The notes under the pieces: model-generated
Database searches by the model: none
What the model saw: the letters and a program-made list of their open reading frames with translations, nothing else
What the model was told of the DNA's origin: nothing
In this document: positions 16,350-24,214 of the stretch, in pieces
How the letters are laid out: each line of letters begins with the position of its first letter
Numbering within the stretch: position 1 is the first letter of the stretch
Source: an uncultured Prevotella sp.
Lineage (GTDB): Bacteria; Bacteroidota; Bacteroidia; Bacteroidales; Bacteroidaceae
Length of the DNA stretch: 41,850 nucleotides
Assembly (NCBI GenBank): GCA_947177775.1
Contig: CAMWVS010000025.1
Location: 1-41,850 of the forward strand
Direction: 5' to 3'
Made by a program: the position numbers and the translations under genes

Positions 16350-17750
16350 ATGAAACAATTCAATGATGCGAACTTCCTGCTCGACACCCAGGTGGCACAG
16401 GACCTGTTCCACAATCACGCGGCCAAGATGCCGATTATCGATTATCATTGCCATTTGATACCTGAAATGGTGGCAAATGACCATAAATTCAAGAGCATCA
16501 CGGAGCTTTGGCTCGGTGGCGACCACTACAAATGGCGTGCCATGCGTACCAACGGCGTTGATGAGCGCTTCTGCACAGGAAAAGACACTAGCGACTGGGA
16601 GAAGTTTGAGAAGTGGGCCGAAACCGTGCCTTACACATTCCGCAATCCTCTCTATCATTGGACTCACCTTGAGCTCAAAACCGCTTTCGGTATCGAAAAG
16701 CAGCTCAGCCCGAAGACCGCACGTGAGATTTTCGACGAGTGTAACGAGAAGCTGAAGCAACCGGAGTTCTCTGCACGTGGCCTGATGCGCCACTACAACG
16801 TGGAGTGCGTATGTACGACGGACGACCCCGTTGACGATTTGCGCTACCACAAGCAGACACGTGAGGACGGATTTGAGATTAAGATGATTCCGGCATGGCG
16901 TCCTGACAAGGCCATGAACATTGAGAAGCCCGAATTCCCTGCATACGTAAATCAGCTGGGAGAGGTTGCCGGAGTGACTATCACGACATTCAAGGATATG
17001 CTTGATGCCCTGCAGAAGCGTCACGATTTCTTCACGGAGAACGGATGCCGTCTGTCAGACCACGGAATCGAGGAGTTCTATGACGAGCCTTACACAGATG
17101 CACAGATAGAGGAAATCTTTGCAAAGGCCATGAGCGGCAAGGAACTTTCTGTATATGAGACACGTCAGTATAAGCACTGTTTCTTGAAGGAAATGGCCAT
17201 CATGGACGCAGAGGCAGACTGGACACAGCAGTTCCACTATGGCGCTATTCGTGACAATAACACGGCCATGTACAACCAGCTTGGCCCCGACACAGGTTTT
17301 GACTCTATCGGCGAGTTCACCACAGCCAAGGCTATGAGCAAGTTCTTGAACGAGCTCAACATGGAGGGCAAGCTCACACGTACCATTCTCTACACACTGA
17401 ACCCTTGTGCTAATGAGGTGATTGCAACCATGCTTGGTAACTTCCAGGGAGGCTGTCCCGGCAAGATTCAGTTCGGTTCCGGCTGGTGGTTCAACGATCA
17501 GCTTGACGGTATGACACGCCAGATGAATGCTCTCTCCGTGCTTGGTCTGCTGAGTCGCTTTGTAGGTATGCTCACCGACTCACGCTCTTTCCTGAGCTAT
17601 CCGCGTCATGAATATTTCCGCCGTCTGCTCTGCAATATCCTCGGCAACGACGTCGAGAAGGGACTCCTGCCCAACGACCACGAGATTTTGAGCCGCATGG
17701 TAGAGGATATCTCTTACAACAACGCACGTAACTACTTCAAGTTCTATTGA
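16350..17750 (+). CDS. uxaC: Glucuronate isomerase
   Basis: UxaC interconverts D-glucuronate and D-fructuronate (and D-galacturonate and D-tagaturonate), the first cytoplasmic step of uronate breakdown. The 466-residue length is usual. The amidohydrolase-like metal site H33/H35 is in IIDYHCHLIP, and typical blocks follow: ITELWLGGDHYKWRAMR, CVCTTDDPVDDL, IKMIPAWRPDKAM, FHYGAIRDNN, IQFGSGWWFNDQLDGM and MLTDSRSFLSYPRHEYFRRLLC. The rest of the uronate pathway (uxuA, uxuB, kdgA, kdgK) is not here. It is a single-gene unit closed by the hairpin at 17791. The neighbouring CE7-like esterase suggests a role in handling glucuronoxylan or pectin sugars. Confidence 0.97.
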   Translation: MKQFNDANFLLDTQVAQDLFHNHAAKMPIIDYHCHLIPEMVANDHKFKSITELWLGGDHYKWRAMRTNGVDERFCTGKDTSDWEKFEKWAETVPYTFRNPLYHWTHLELKTAFGIEKQLSPKTAREIFDECNEKLKQPEFSARGLMRHYNVECVCTTDDPVDDLRYHKQTREDGFEIKMIPAWRPDKAMNIEKPEFPAYVNQLGEVAGVTITTFKDMLDALQKRHDFFTENGCRLSDHGIEEFYDEPYTDAQIEEIFAKAMSGKELSVYETRQYKHCFLKEMAIMDAEADWTQQFHYGAIRDNNTAMYNQLGPDTGFDSIGEFTTAKAMSKFLNELNMEGKLTRTILYTLNPCANEVIATMLGNFQGGCPGKIQFGSGWWFNDQLDGMTRQMNALSVLGLLSRFVGMLTDSRSFLSYPRHEYFRRLLCNILGNDVEKGLLPNDHEILSRMVEDISYNNARNYFKFY

Positions 17751-17790
17751 TTTGAAGTAGTGTATATAGCGGTCTCACTGTACTCATAAA

Positions 17791-17850
17791 GGACACCCGG
17801 GCCCAGAGTCTTTTAAAATCTCTGCTCCGGGTGTCTTTGTATTTTTATTT
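17791..17850 (+). terminator. uxaC terminator
   Basis: A hairpin with a 9-bp outer stem (GACACCCGG 17792-17800 with CCGGGTGTC 17827-17835) and a shorter inner AGAG/CTCT pairing. A T-rich tail follows at 17836-17850. Confidence 0.85.
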
Positions 17851-17924
17851 ATTGTTGTTATGGTATGTTCATTTTTGTCGTTCATAGGTGATGCGGGTGT
17901 GAATGTATCAGTCGGGTTATTGAA

Positions 17925-19238
17925 ATGAAGAAAAAATATATTATTGCAGTTCTATTTGCGTTGTGTATGCAGCTGGCTATACACGCCGAGAATTATCCCT
18001 ATCGTTCTGATTATTTGTGGGTGACACGCCCCGATCATGCCGATTGGCTTTATGATGTTGGTGAAAAGGCTGTTGTGGATGTGGAATTTTATAGATACGG
18101 TATGCCTGTCGATGGTGTGGTTGACTATAAACTGGCTGACGATATGCTCGCTCCGGACGACGGAGGTAGTGTAAAACTGAAAGATGGTAAGTGCAGGATT
18201 GTTGTAGGAACACGCCGTGTGCCTGGATTCCGTGACGTGCGGCTCTCGCTGACCATAGACGGACATACATATCGGCATCATGTCAAGATTGGATTCGCAC
18301 CAGAGAAGATACGGCCATATACAGAGGAACCATCCAATTTTGTCAGCTATTGGCGAACGGCTATAGCTGATATGCGTAAGAAGACGTTGAAATATACCTG
18401 CGAACCGGCGGATGAATACACAACAGACAAGATGGATTGCCGGTTGCTGAAGATTGATATAGATGGTGCCGGTCATACTATGTATGGCTATTTGTTTGTT
18501 CCTAAGTATGCCAAACCGGCTTCGTGTCCGGTGATGCTGTGTCCCCCTGGGGCGGGTATAAAGACAATAAAGGAACCTTTGCGTCACAAATATTATTCCG
18601 AAAACGGATTTGTGCGTCTCGAAATCGAAATACATGGCCTTGATCCTCGTCTGCCGCAGACGGCCTTTGATGAGATGAGCCGTGCTTTCAATGGTCGTGA
18701 CGGTGGTTATCTTGCTGTTGGCATTGAAAGTCGTGATCGTTATTACATGCGTCATGTCTATCTTGGACTTGTGCGTTGCATAGATCTGCTGACGTCACTC
18801 CCGGAATGGGACGGCCGCAATGTGGCAGTGCAAGGCGGCAGTCAGGGTGGGGCGCTGGCTCTTGTTGCAGCCGGTCTCGATGAACGTGTCACACAGTGTG
18901 TTGTAAACCATCCGGCGTTGAGCGATATGGCAGCCTATATCGAACCGGGACGTACTGGCGGCTATCCTCATTTCTGCCGTATAGCAGGGTTGCTTGACAG
19001 CCGGACGGCCACAACCTTGGCTTATTATGATGTGGTGAATTTCTCACGTCACGTGAAGGCACCTGTATATATGACATGGGGATATAATGATGACGTGTGT
19101 CCTCCAACGACGAGCTATGCAGTCTGGAATACGCTGACTTGTCCGAAAGAGAGTCTTATCACACCCATCAATGAACATTGGACATCTGACAATACGGAAT
19201 ACGGGCAGATGCTTTGGATTAAGGATCATCTGAAGTGA
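17925..19238 (+). CDS. Exported CE7-like acetyl (xylan) esterase
   Basis: A 437-residue exported alpha/beta hydrolase. Residues 1-21 are a signal peptide (MKKKYIIAVLFALCMQLAIHA-E). Residues 25-125 form a beta-rich N-terminal domain not found in classical CE7 enzymes. The hydrolase domain resembles acetyl xylan esterase family CE7 (AXE1). The nucleophile is S306 in QGGSQGG, the acid is probably D389 in NDDVCPP, and the base is H418 in NEHW. The RGQ motif usual for CE7 is missing; EIEIHGLDP stands in its place. I infer removal of acetyl groups from oligosaccharides in the periplasm. Placement behind uxaC supports a plant-polysaccharide role. I see no strong promoter in the 74 bases after the uxaC terminator. 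Confidence 0.78.
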   Translation: MKKKYIIAVLFALCMQLAIHAENYPYRSDYLWVTRPDHADWLYDVGEKAVVDVEFYRYGMPVDGVVDYKLADDMLAPDDGGSVKLKDGKCRIVVGTRRVPGFRDVRLSLTIDGHTYRHHVKIGFAPEKIRPYTEEPSNFVSYWRTAIADMRKKTLKYTCEPADEYTTDKMDCRLLKIDIDGAGHTMYGYLFVPKYAKPASCPVMLCPPGAGIKTIKEPLRHKYYSENGFVRLEIEIHGLDPRLPQTAFDEMSRAFNGRDGGYLAVGIESRDRYYMRHVYLGLVRCIDLLTSLPEWDGRNVAVQGGSQGGALALVAAGLDERVTQCVVNHPALSDMAAYIEPGRTGGYPHFCRIAGLLDSRTATTLAYYDVVNFSRHVKAPVYMTWGYNDDVCPPTTSYAVWNTLTCPKESLITPINEHWTSDNTEYGQMLWIKDHLK

Positions 19239-19362
19239 TATTGTGAGGACAGAATGGCTGATGAGTATGTGGTTGGTCTGTGGAATCTTTGAATTGGAAT
19301 AGTTGAGACGCCTCATATGTCGAAAAAAGGCATCAATAGTCGCGTATTTCACTTTTTATTCC

Positions 19363-19370
19363 TAACTTTG
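19363..19370 (+). promoter_or_regulatory. -7 element of the GT2-rhaM pair
   Basis: TAACTTTG, 25 nt before the glycosyltransferase ATG. No clear -33. Confidence 0.5.
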
Positions 19371-19395
19371 TCACATAAACAGACAAACATACAGA

Positions 19396-20304
19396 ATGAC
19401 AAGGGAGCTGACATGCAAACAGATATCTATATTGCTGCCGGTGTACAATCATGTGTGCATCAGTCTTGTGCGAGAGTTGCATCAGCAGGCGGAGGCTTGT
19501 GGTGTGGTTCATGAGATTATTGTGGCTGATGACGGTTCTACGGATACTACTAAAATAGAGGCCAATCGGGATATCGGAGATATACCGTGTTGTACCTATA
19601 TCGTTCGTGAAACCAATGCTGGACGTGCGGCGATAAGGAACTTTCTTGCCCGAAGTGCTGTATCGGAATGGTTGCTGTTTCTCGACTGTGATGTTGATTT
19701 GCCGGATGCGGACTTTATTCGTCGTTACGTTGATGCAGCTGGTGACGATGTAATAGACGGAGGGGTATGTACAGATAGAGATACCGTGCGCTGGCAGGGC
19801 AATCTCAGGTTTGCATACGAACGTGCCTCGGAGCCACGGCATGTGGCCATAGAGAGGGCAGCGATGCCATATCGCTGTTTCAGAACAACCAATTTCATGG
19901 TAAGACGGGCGGTAATATTGGCTTATCCGTTTGATGAAAGGTTCAGATTTTATGGCTACGAGGATGTTCTTTTTGGTAAACGGCTGAAAGAGGAGCGGTG
20001 CACAATAAGGCACATTGACAATCCAGTTGTTATTGGAGAAATGGAACCGAATGGCATTTTTCTTGAAAAGACGGAGGAAGCGTTGCGCACGTTGTATATG
20101 TTCAGGGATGAGTTGCGCGGATATTCGGACCTCCTTGATTTGGCAGAACGTCTTTGCCGTTTTATTCCTGGATGGTTGTTGCACATGTTCTATAGTTTGG
20201 TTGGACCTTTATTGCGCCGTAATCTGATTGGAGGGCATCCGAATTTGACTGCATTTGGACTTTATAGACTTGGATATTACTTATCATTAACTAATAAAAC
20301 CTAA
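19396..20304 (+). CDS. Family 2 glycosyltransferase
   Basis: A 302-residue inverting GT-A glycosyltransferase (GT2). The nucleotide-binding start is ISILLPVYNH with VADDGSTD at residues 43-50. The DxD metal motif is D97-C-D99 in FLDCDVD. A GYEDVLFG block at 187-194 carries the ED pair of the catalytic base region. A hydrophobic stretch near residue 250 (FIPGWLLHMFYSLVGPLL) suggests membrane association. Donor and acceptor cannot be told from the sequence. The L-rhamnose mutarotase gene begins 5 nt after the stop, so the two are one operon. No other surface-polysaccharide genes are near. Confidence 0.87.
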   Translation: MTRELTCKQISILLPVYNHVCISLVRELHQQAEACGVVHEIIVADDGSTDTTKIEANRDIGDIPCCTYIVRETNAGRAAIRNFLARSAVSEWLLFLDCDVDLPDADFIRRYVDAAGDDVIDGGVCTDRDTVRWQGNLRFAYERASEPRHVAIERAAMPYRCFRTTNFMVRRAVILAYPFDERFRFYGYEDVLFGKRLKEERCTIRHIDNPVVIGEMEPNGIFLEKTEEALRTLYMFRDELRGYSDLLDLAERLCRFIPGWLLHMFYSLVGPLLRRNLIGGHPNLTAFGLYRLGYYLSLTNKT

Positions 20305-20309
20305 AACAA

Positions 20310-20627
20310 ATGAGAAGATTTGCATTTAAAATGATTTTGAAGAAAGGCTGTGAAGAAGAATATGAGAAACGTCACGCAGCCATTTGGCCTGAACTTAAAC
20401 AGATGATAAAAGAACAGGGCGTGAGTGATTACAGTATATTTTGGGATCGCGAAACAAACCTGCTGTTTGCCGTGCAGAAATGCGATAAGGAGACCAATAG
20501 TCAGGATACTACAGATGTAGACCCTATAACTCAGCGCTGGTGGGATATGATGGCTGACATCATGGAGGTCAATCCGGATAACTCTCCTGTAAGTATTCCG
20601 CTGAAAGAGGTGTTTCATCTTGATTGA
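20310..20627 (+). CDS. rhaM: L-rhamnose mutarotase
   Basis: A 105-residue member of the RhaM family, which interconverts alpha and beta L-rhamnose anomers before isomerisation. The fit is close: Y18 and H22 in YEKRHAAIWPEL match the active-site tyrosine and proposed catalytic histidine of E. coli RhaM. The RWWDMM and NPDNSPVSIPLKEVFHLD blocks are also conserved. The rest of a rhamnose operon (rhaB, rhaI, rhaD, transporter) is absent; here the gene follows a GT2 glycosyltransferase by 5 nt. Related proteins in this phylum may act on other deoxysugars. The transcript ends at the hairpins at 20645-20740. Confidence 0.88.
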   Translation: MRRFAFKMILKKGCEEEYEKRHAAIWPELKQMIKEQGVSDYSIFWDRETNLLFAVQKCDKETNSQDTTDVDPITQRWWDMMADIMEVNPDNSPVSIPLKEVFHLD

Positions 20628-20644
20628 TAAGATAATAGCCATGT

Positions 20645-20740
20645 GACTTCATGATAATTGAAGTCTGATAATGAAAGTGCCATAATGTGGAAATACGGCA
20701 TCAGTTTGGATGACGTCTCCTCATTATGGCATTTTCTTAT
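20645..20740. terminator. Tandem hairpins between rhaM and the acyl-CoA synthetase genes
   Basis: A 7-bp hairpin (20645-20651 with 20659-20665) is followed by a long one: a 15-bp stem (20673-20687 with 20722-20736, one G-T pair) whose 34-nt loop can itself fold. T-rich sequence follows on the plus strand. It separates two converging transcripts. Confidence 0.7.
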
Positions 20741-20803
20741 TTCCTAATTATGGTACGACTTATATATGGGAAAAGACTCTTATTATGCAACTCCGTTCCG
20801 TCG

Positions 20804-22465
20804 TCATTTATATATGTATCTTTTGATACTTTTCTTCGGGGTTTTCTCAAATTCCTCTTTGTGGATTTCTACATCTGAGAGCTTCGCATACGATGGAAGA
20901 ACCTCATTGAGGCTTTTACGATTCTGTTCCATCGTGTTTTTAATTTCCATTTCGTTTATTCCGATGGTCTTTGCTTCCTCATAGTCTGGATAAACTAAGG
21001 CTACAAGTTTTTCTCCGCGTTGCACTACGATGCTTTCTATAACCATTGGCATGGAGTTCAGTTTGTCTTCGATTTCCTCTGGATAGATGTTTTGTCCGTT
21101 AGAGCCAAGCAGCATGTTCTTTGAGCGTCCCTTGATGAAGACGTTGCCAAGACGATCCATCGTGCCGAGGTCTCCTGTATGATACCATCCGTTTTTGTCT
21201 ATAGCCTGTTCCGTAGCTTCTTCGTTTTTATAGTAACCGAGCATGACGTTTGTTCCACGTGCGAGAATTTCGCCAGGTATGTTCTCAGGATCGGGGCTGG
21301 CTATTTTAACTTCCATGTGGACTACGGGGCGTCCGCAGCTACCAGGTGCAAATGTTTTGTAGTCCGAGTAGCATATTATCGGGGCGCATTCTGTCGCTCC
21401 GTAGCCAACGGTGTAAGGAAAGTCAATGCGCTTTAGAAACGACTCGATTTCTTGATTGAACGCCGCTCCACCGATAATGATTTCATAGAACTGACCACCG
21501 AAGGCATTGACAACCTGCTCACGGATTTTTTGCTGTATCTTTTTACTTATAACCGGCATATTCATCAATAGACGTATGCGGTTGTTCTGTATTTTGGGGA
21601 ATACCTTTTTGCGGATAATCTTTTCGATTATGAGTGGCACAGCAATAATTATTGCTGGTTTTATTTCAGAGAATGCTGTGGCAATGATAGCCGGACTCGG
21701 GATGCGTGTGAGGTAATAGATATGGCATCCGTACATAAATTCGAACAAAAATTCAAAAGCCATGCCATACATGTGGGCCATTGGCAGAATACTGATGACT
21801 TTGTCGCCAGACTTTATGACCTTTCCCAAAGCATTGAGGGCAAAATCATAGTTTCCCCACAAGGCCCGATATGGAATCATTACACCCTTTGAGAAACCAG
21901 TAGTTCCGCTGGTATAGTTAATCATTGCCAACTCCTCACCGCTTTCTTCCCTGTAGTAATGAACGTGTCCTTTTCTGAAATACTTGGGATATTTTTTACC
22001 GAACATCTCATTGAGATGCTCTCTTGCGTATGTCAGGCGCTCTGTTCTGGAAACGGCAAGCGAATAATCCGGAATATTGATGATGCCTTCCAACCTTGGC
22101 ATTTTAGTCGCATCTATGATTGTAGCCACCACATCACCGACAAACAACAATTTTGCCTCACTATGATTGACTATGTTATGAATTTGGTCTGCTGTGAATT
22201 CATGAAGCACTGGAACAGCAACAGCTCCATATGTGAGTGTTGCTAGAAATGCCACAGCCCAATTGGCACAGTTGCGACCGCAGAGAGCAATCTTGTCACC
22301 GTGTTCTACACCACTGCTTTCAAACATGATGTGCAATTTCTCTATTTTCCTTGCCACGTCATGATATTGTAGAGTAGCACCTTTATAGTCAGTCAGTGCA
22401 TCCCGTTCCCAATTGTCCGTGATACTCTTTTCTATTATAGCGTTGAAACTTGGTATTGCTCCCAT
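20804..22465 (-). CDS. AMP-binding acyl-CoA synthetase-like protein (copy A)
   Basis: A 553-residue member of the ANL (adenylate-forming) superfamily, most like long-chain fatty acid-CoA ligases. It activates a carboxylic acid with ATP, then forms a CoA thioester. Motifs are complete: INYTSGTTGFSKGV (182-195), GYGATECAP, GWYHTGDLGTMD, IKGRSKNMLLGSNGQNIYPEEIEDKLNS, and the C-terminal lysine block FEKTPKKSIKRYIYK. No signal or membrane helix is seen. It follows copy B by 7 bases with no room for a promoter, so they are co-transcribed. By eye it is about two-thirds identical to copy B over its whole length, so a tandem duplication produced the pair. The acid substrate is unknown. Confidence 0.9.
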   Translation of the reverse strand: MGAIPSFNAIIEKSITDNWERDALTDYKGATLQYHDVARKIEKLHIMFESSGVEHGDKIALCGRNCANWAVAFLATLTYGAVAVPVLHEFTADQIHNIVNHSEAKLLFVGDVVATIIDATKMPRLEGIINIPDYSLAVSRTERLTYAREHLNEMFGKKYPKYFRKGHVHYYREESGEELAMINYTSGTTGFSKGVMIPYRALWGNYDFALNALGKVIKSGDKVISILPMAHMYGMAFEFLFEFMYGCHIYYLTRIPSPAIIATAFSEIKPAIIIAVPLIIEKIIRKKVFPKIQNNRIRLLMNMPVISKKIQQKIREQVVNAFGGQFYEIIIGGAAFNQEIESFLKRIDFPYTVGYGATECAPIICYSDYKTFAPGSCGRPVVHMEVKIASPDPENIPGEILARGTNVMLGYYKNEEATEQAIDKNGWYHTGDLGTMDRLGNVFIKGRSKNMLLGSNGQNIYPEEIEDKLNSMPMVIESIVVQRGEKLVALVYPDYEEAKTIGINEMEIKNTMEQNRKSLNEVLPSYAKLSDVEIHKEEFEKTPKKSIKRYIYK

Positions 22466-22472
22466 TGGTCAC

Positions 22473-24143
22473 TTAGCTGTTAATGTTGTTATAAAGATAC
22501 CTCTTGATGCTCTTTTTCGGAGTCTTGGCAAATTCTTCCTCGTGTATTTTTATGGCCGAAAGTTTACAGTAGGCAGGCAGTGTAAGGTTGATTTCCTTCC
22601 GGTTTTGCTCCATTATTTGCAAGAGATCGTCATTTGTGAATCCCATAGATTGTGCCTCGTCATAATCAGGATGAACCAAGGCAACGAGTTTGTTGCCGTT
22701 TTGTATGATAATGCTTTCGCTTATCATTGTCATGGAATTCAGTTTATCTTCAATTTCTTCCGGATAGACATTCTGTCCGTTGGCACCGAGCAACATGTTT
22801 TTTATGCGTCCTCTGATGAATACATGCCCATCGGCACTCATCGTTCCAAGATCTCCGGTATGATACCATCCGTCCTCATCAATGACTTTTTTAGTCTCTT
22901 CTTCATTTTTATAGTAGCCGAGCATTACGTTTGTTCCGCGTGTGATAATTTCACCGGGAATGTTTTCCGGATCGTCGCTGACAATTCTGACTTCCATGTG
23001 GTCGACTGGTGTACCGCAACTTCCCGGCACAAAATCTGTATAGTCACTGAATGTTATGAGGGGAGCGCATTCCGTAGCACCATATCCTACGGTTATTGGG
23101 AACTCGATGCTCTTTAGGAATGTTTCTATTTCCTGATTGAGCGGAGCTCCTCCGACTATAACTTCGTAGGCATTGCCACCAAAAGCCATATAAACCTGTT
23201 CACATATCTTCTGCTTCACTTTCCTGCTTATCACCGGCATATTCAGAAGCAGTCTTATCATATTGTTCTGTACCCGTGGAAATACGTTCTTGCGTATGAT
23301 TTTTTCAACGATAAGCGGTACGGAGATGACTATAGCAGGCTTAACATCAGAAAAGGCCTGTGCTATTACAGCCGGAGACGGCAACCGCGTAAGGAAATAG
23401 AGGTGGCATCCATGGCAGAACGGAAAAATGAATTCCATGGCCATTCCGTACATGTGGGCCATAGGCAGGATACTCAGTGTGCTGCTGCCTGGCTTGATGT
23501 GCGTACCGATGGATTTCATGCAGATATCTAAATTGCCCCACAATGCTCGATATGGGAGCATGACTCCTTTGGAAAATCCTGTTGTTCCGCTTGTATAATT
23601 GATCAGAGCAAGCTCTTCGCTGTTATCTTCATGATAGTGTACGTGCTCGGCTCTGAAAGCTCTCGGATATTTTTTCCCAAACAGTTCGTTGAGATGTTCC
23701 CTTGCGAAGGAGAGTTTCTCCGAACGGGATATCATAAGTGAATAGTCTGGTAGATACAAGATTCCCTCTAGGCCAGGCATCATGTCCGCGGCAATTGTCT
23801 TTGCCACGACATCTCCTACGAAAAGAAGTTTGGAATCACTATGGTTGACGATGTTGTGTATCTGTTCCGCATTGAATTCATGCTGTATTGGAACCGCTAC
23901 AGCTCCGTATGTCAGTATGGCGAAGAAAGCTACAGCCCAATGGGCACTGTTTCTTCCGCAAATTGAAATCTTGTCGCCATGTTCCACACCGCTGTTTTCA
24001 AACATAATGTGTAGCTTTTCTATTTTTCTTGCTACATCGTGATACTGTAAAGTGATGCCTTGATAGTCTGTAAGAGCGTCAAGATGCCAATTTTCCTTAA
24101 TACTTTTTTCTATGAAGGAATTAAAACTATTGTTCGCGTTCAT
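22473..24143 (-). CDS. AMP-binding acyl-CoA synthetase-like protein (copy B)
   Basis: A 556-residue paralogue of the next gene with the same adenylate-forming domain order. The motifs are INYTSGTTGFSKGVMLPYRA, GYGATECAPLI, GWYHTGDLGTMSADG, FIRGRIKNMLLGANGQNVYPEEIEDKLN and FAKTPKKSIKRYLY. All are intact, so both copies are probably active. Differences from copy A cluster in the acid-binding region (about residues 200-330) and the linker near the C-terminus, consistent with different chain preferences. It is the first gene of the pair. A full-consensus promoter lies directly upstream, overlapped by two inverted repeats that look like operators. Confidence 0.9.
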   Translation of the reverse strand: MNANNSFNSFIEKSIKENWHLDALTDYQGITLQYHDVARKIEKLHIMFENSGVEHGDKISICGRNSAHWAVAFFAILTYGAVAVPIQHEFNAEQIHNIVNHSDSKLLFVGDVVAKTIAADMMPGLEGILYLPDYSLMISRSEKLSFAREHLNELFGKKYPRAFRAEHVHYHEDNSEELALINYTSGTTGFSKGVMLPYRALWGNLDICMKSIGTHIKPGSSTLSILPMAHMYGMAMEFIFPFCHGCHLYFLTRLPSPAVIAQAFSDVKPAIVISVPLIVEKIIRKNVFPRVQNNMIRLLLNMPVISRKVKQKICEQVYMAFGGNAYEVIVGGAPLNQEIETFLKSIEFPITVGYGATECAPLITFSDYTDFVPGSCGTPVDHMEVRIVSDDPENIPGEIITRGTNVMLGYYKNEEETKKVIDEDGWYHTGDLGTMSADGHVFIRGRIKNMLLGANGQNVYPEEIEDKLNSMTMISESIIIQNGNKLVALVHPDYDEAQSMGFTNDDLLQIMEQNRKEINLTLPAYCKLSAIKIHEEEFAKTPKKSIKRYLYNNINS

Positions 24144-24210
24144 TGCACAAAAATCAAAATATTGTGCAAAGATACGCCATTATCTGCACATTCCCAAATA
24201 AAATGTGCAG
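24143..24210 (-). promoter_or_regulatory. Promoter with two inverted repeats before the acyl-CoA synthetase pair
   Basis: The promoter on the minus strand is TTTG (24195-24198), a 20-nt spacer, and TATCTTTG (24167-24174). Two inverted repeats share a TGCACA/TGTGCA core: TTGCACAA (24143-24150) with TTGTGCAA (24162-24169), and CTGCACA (24184-24190) with TGTGCAG (24204-24210). Their centres are about 41 bp apart, close to four helical turns. One overlaps the -7 element and the start codon, the other flanks the -33. This is the layout of a two-site operator, but no regulator gene is in the window. Part of the first core coincides with the TTTGCA that often ends a -7 element. Confidence 0.6.
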
Positions 24211-24214
24211 ATTT

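Noticed and set aside
16344..17024. 226-codon open frame opposite uxaC
   Set aside because: Antisense to a strongly conserved enzyme, with no promoter or recognisable domain.
19333..20184. 283-codon open frame opposite the GT2 gene
   Set aside because: Antisense to a gene with clear GT2 motifs; Cys- and Arg-rich composition is unlike a real protein.
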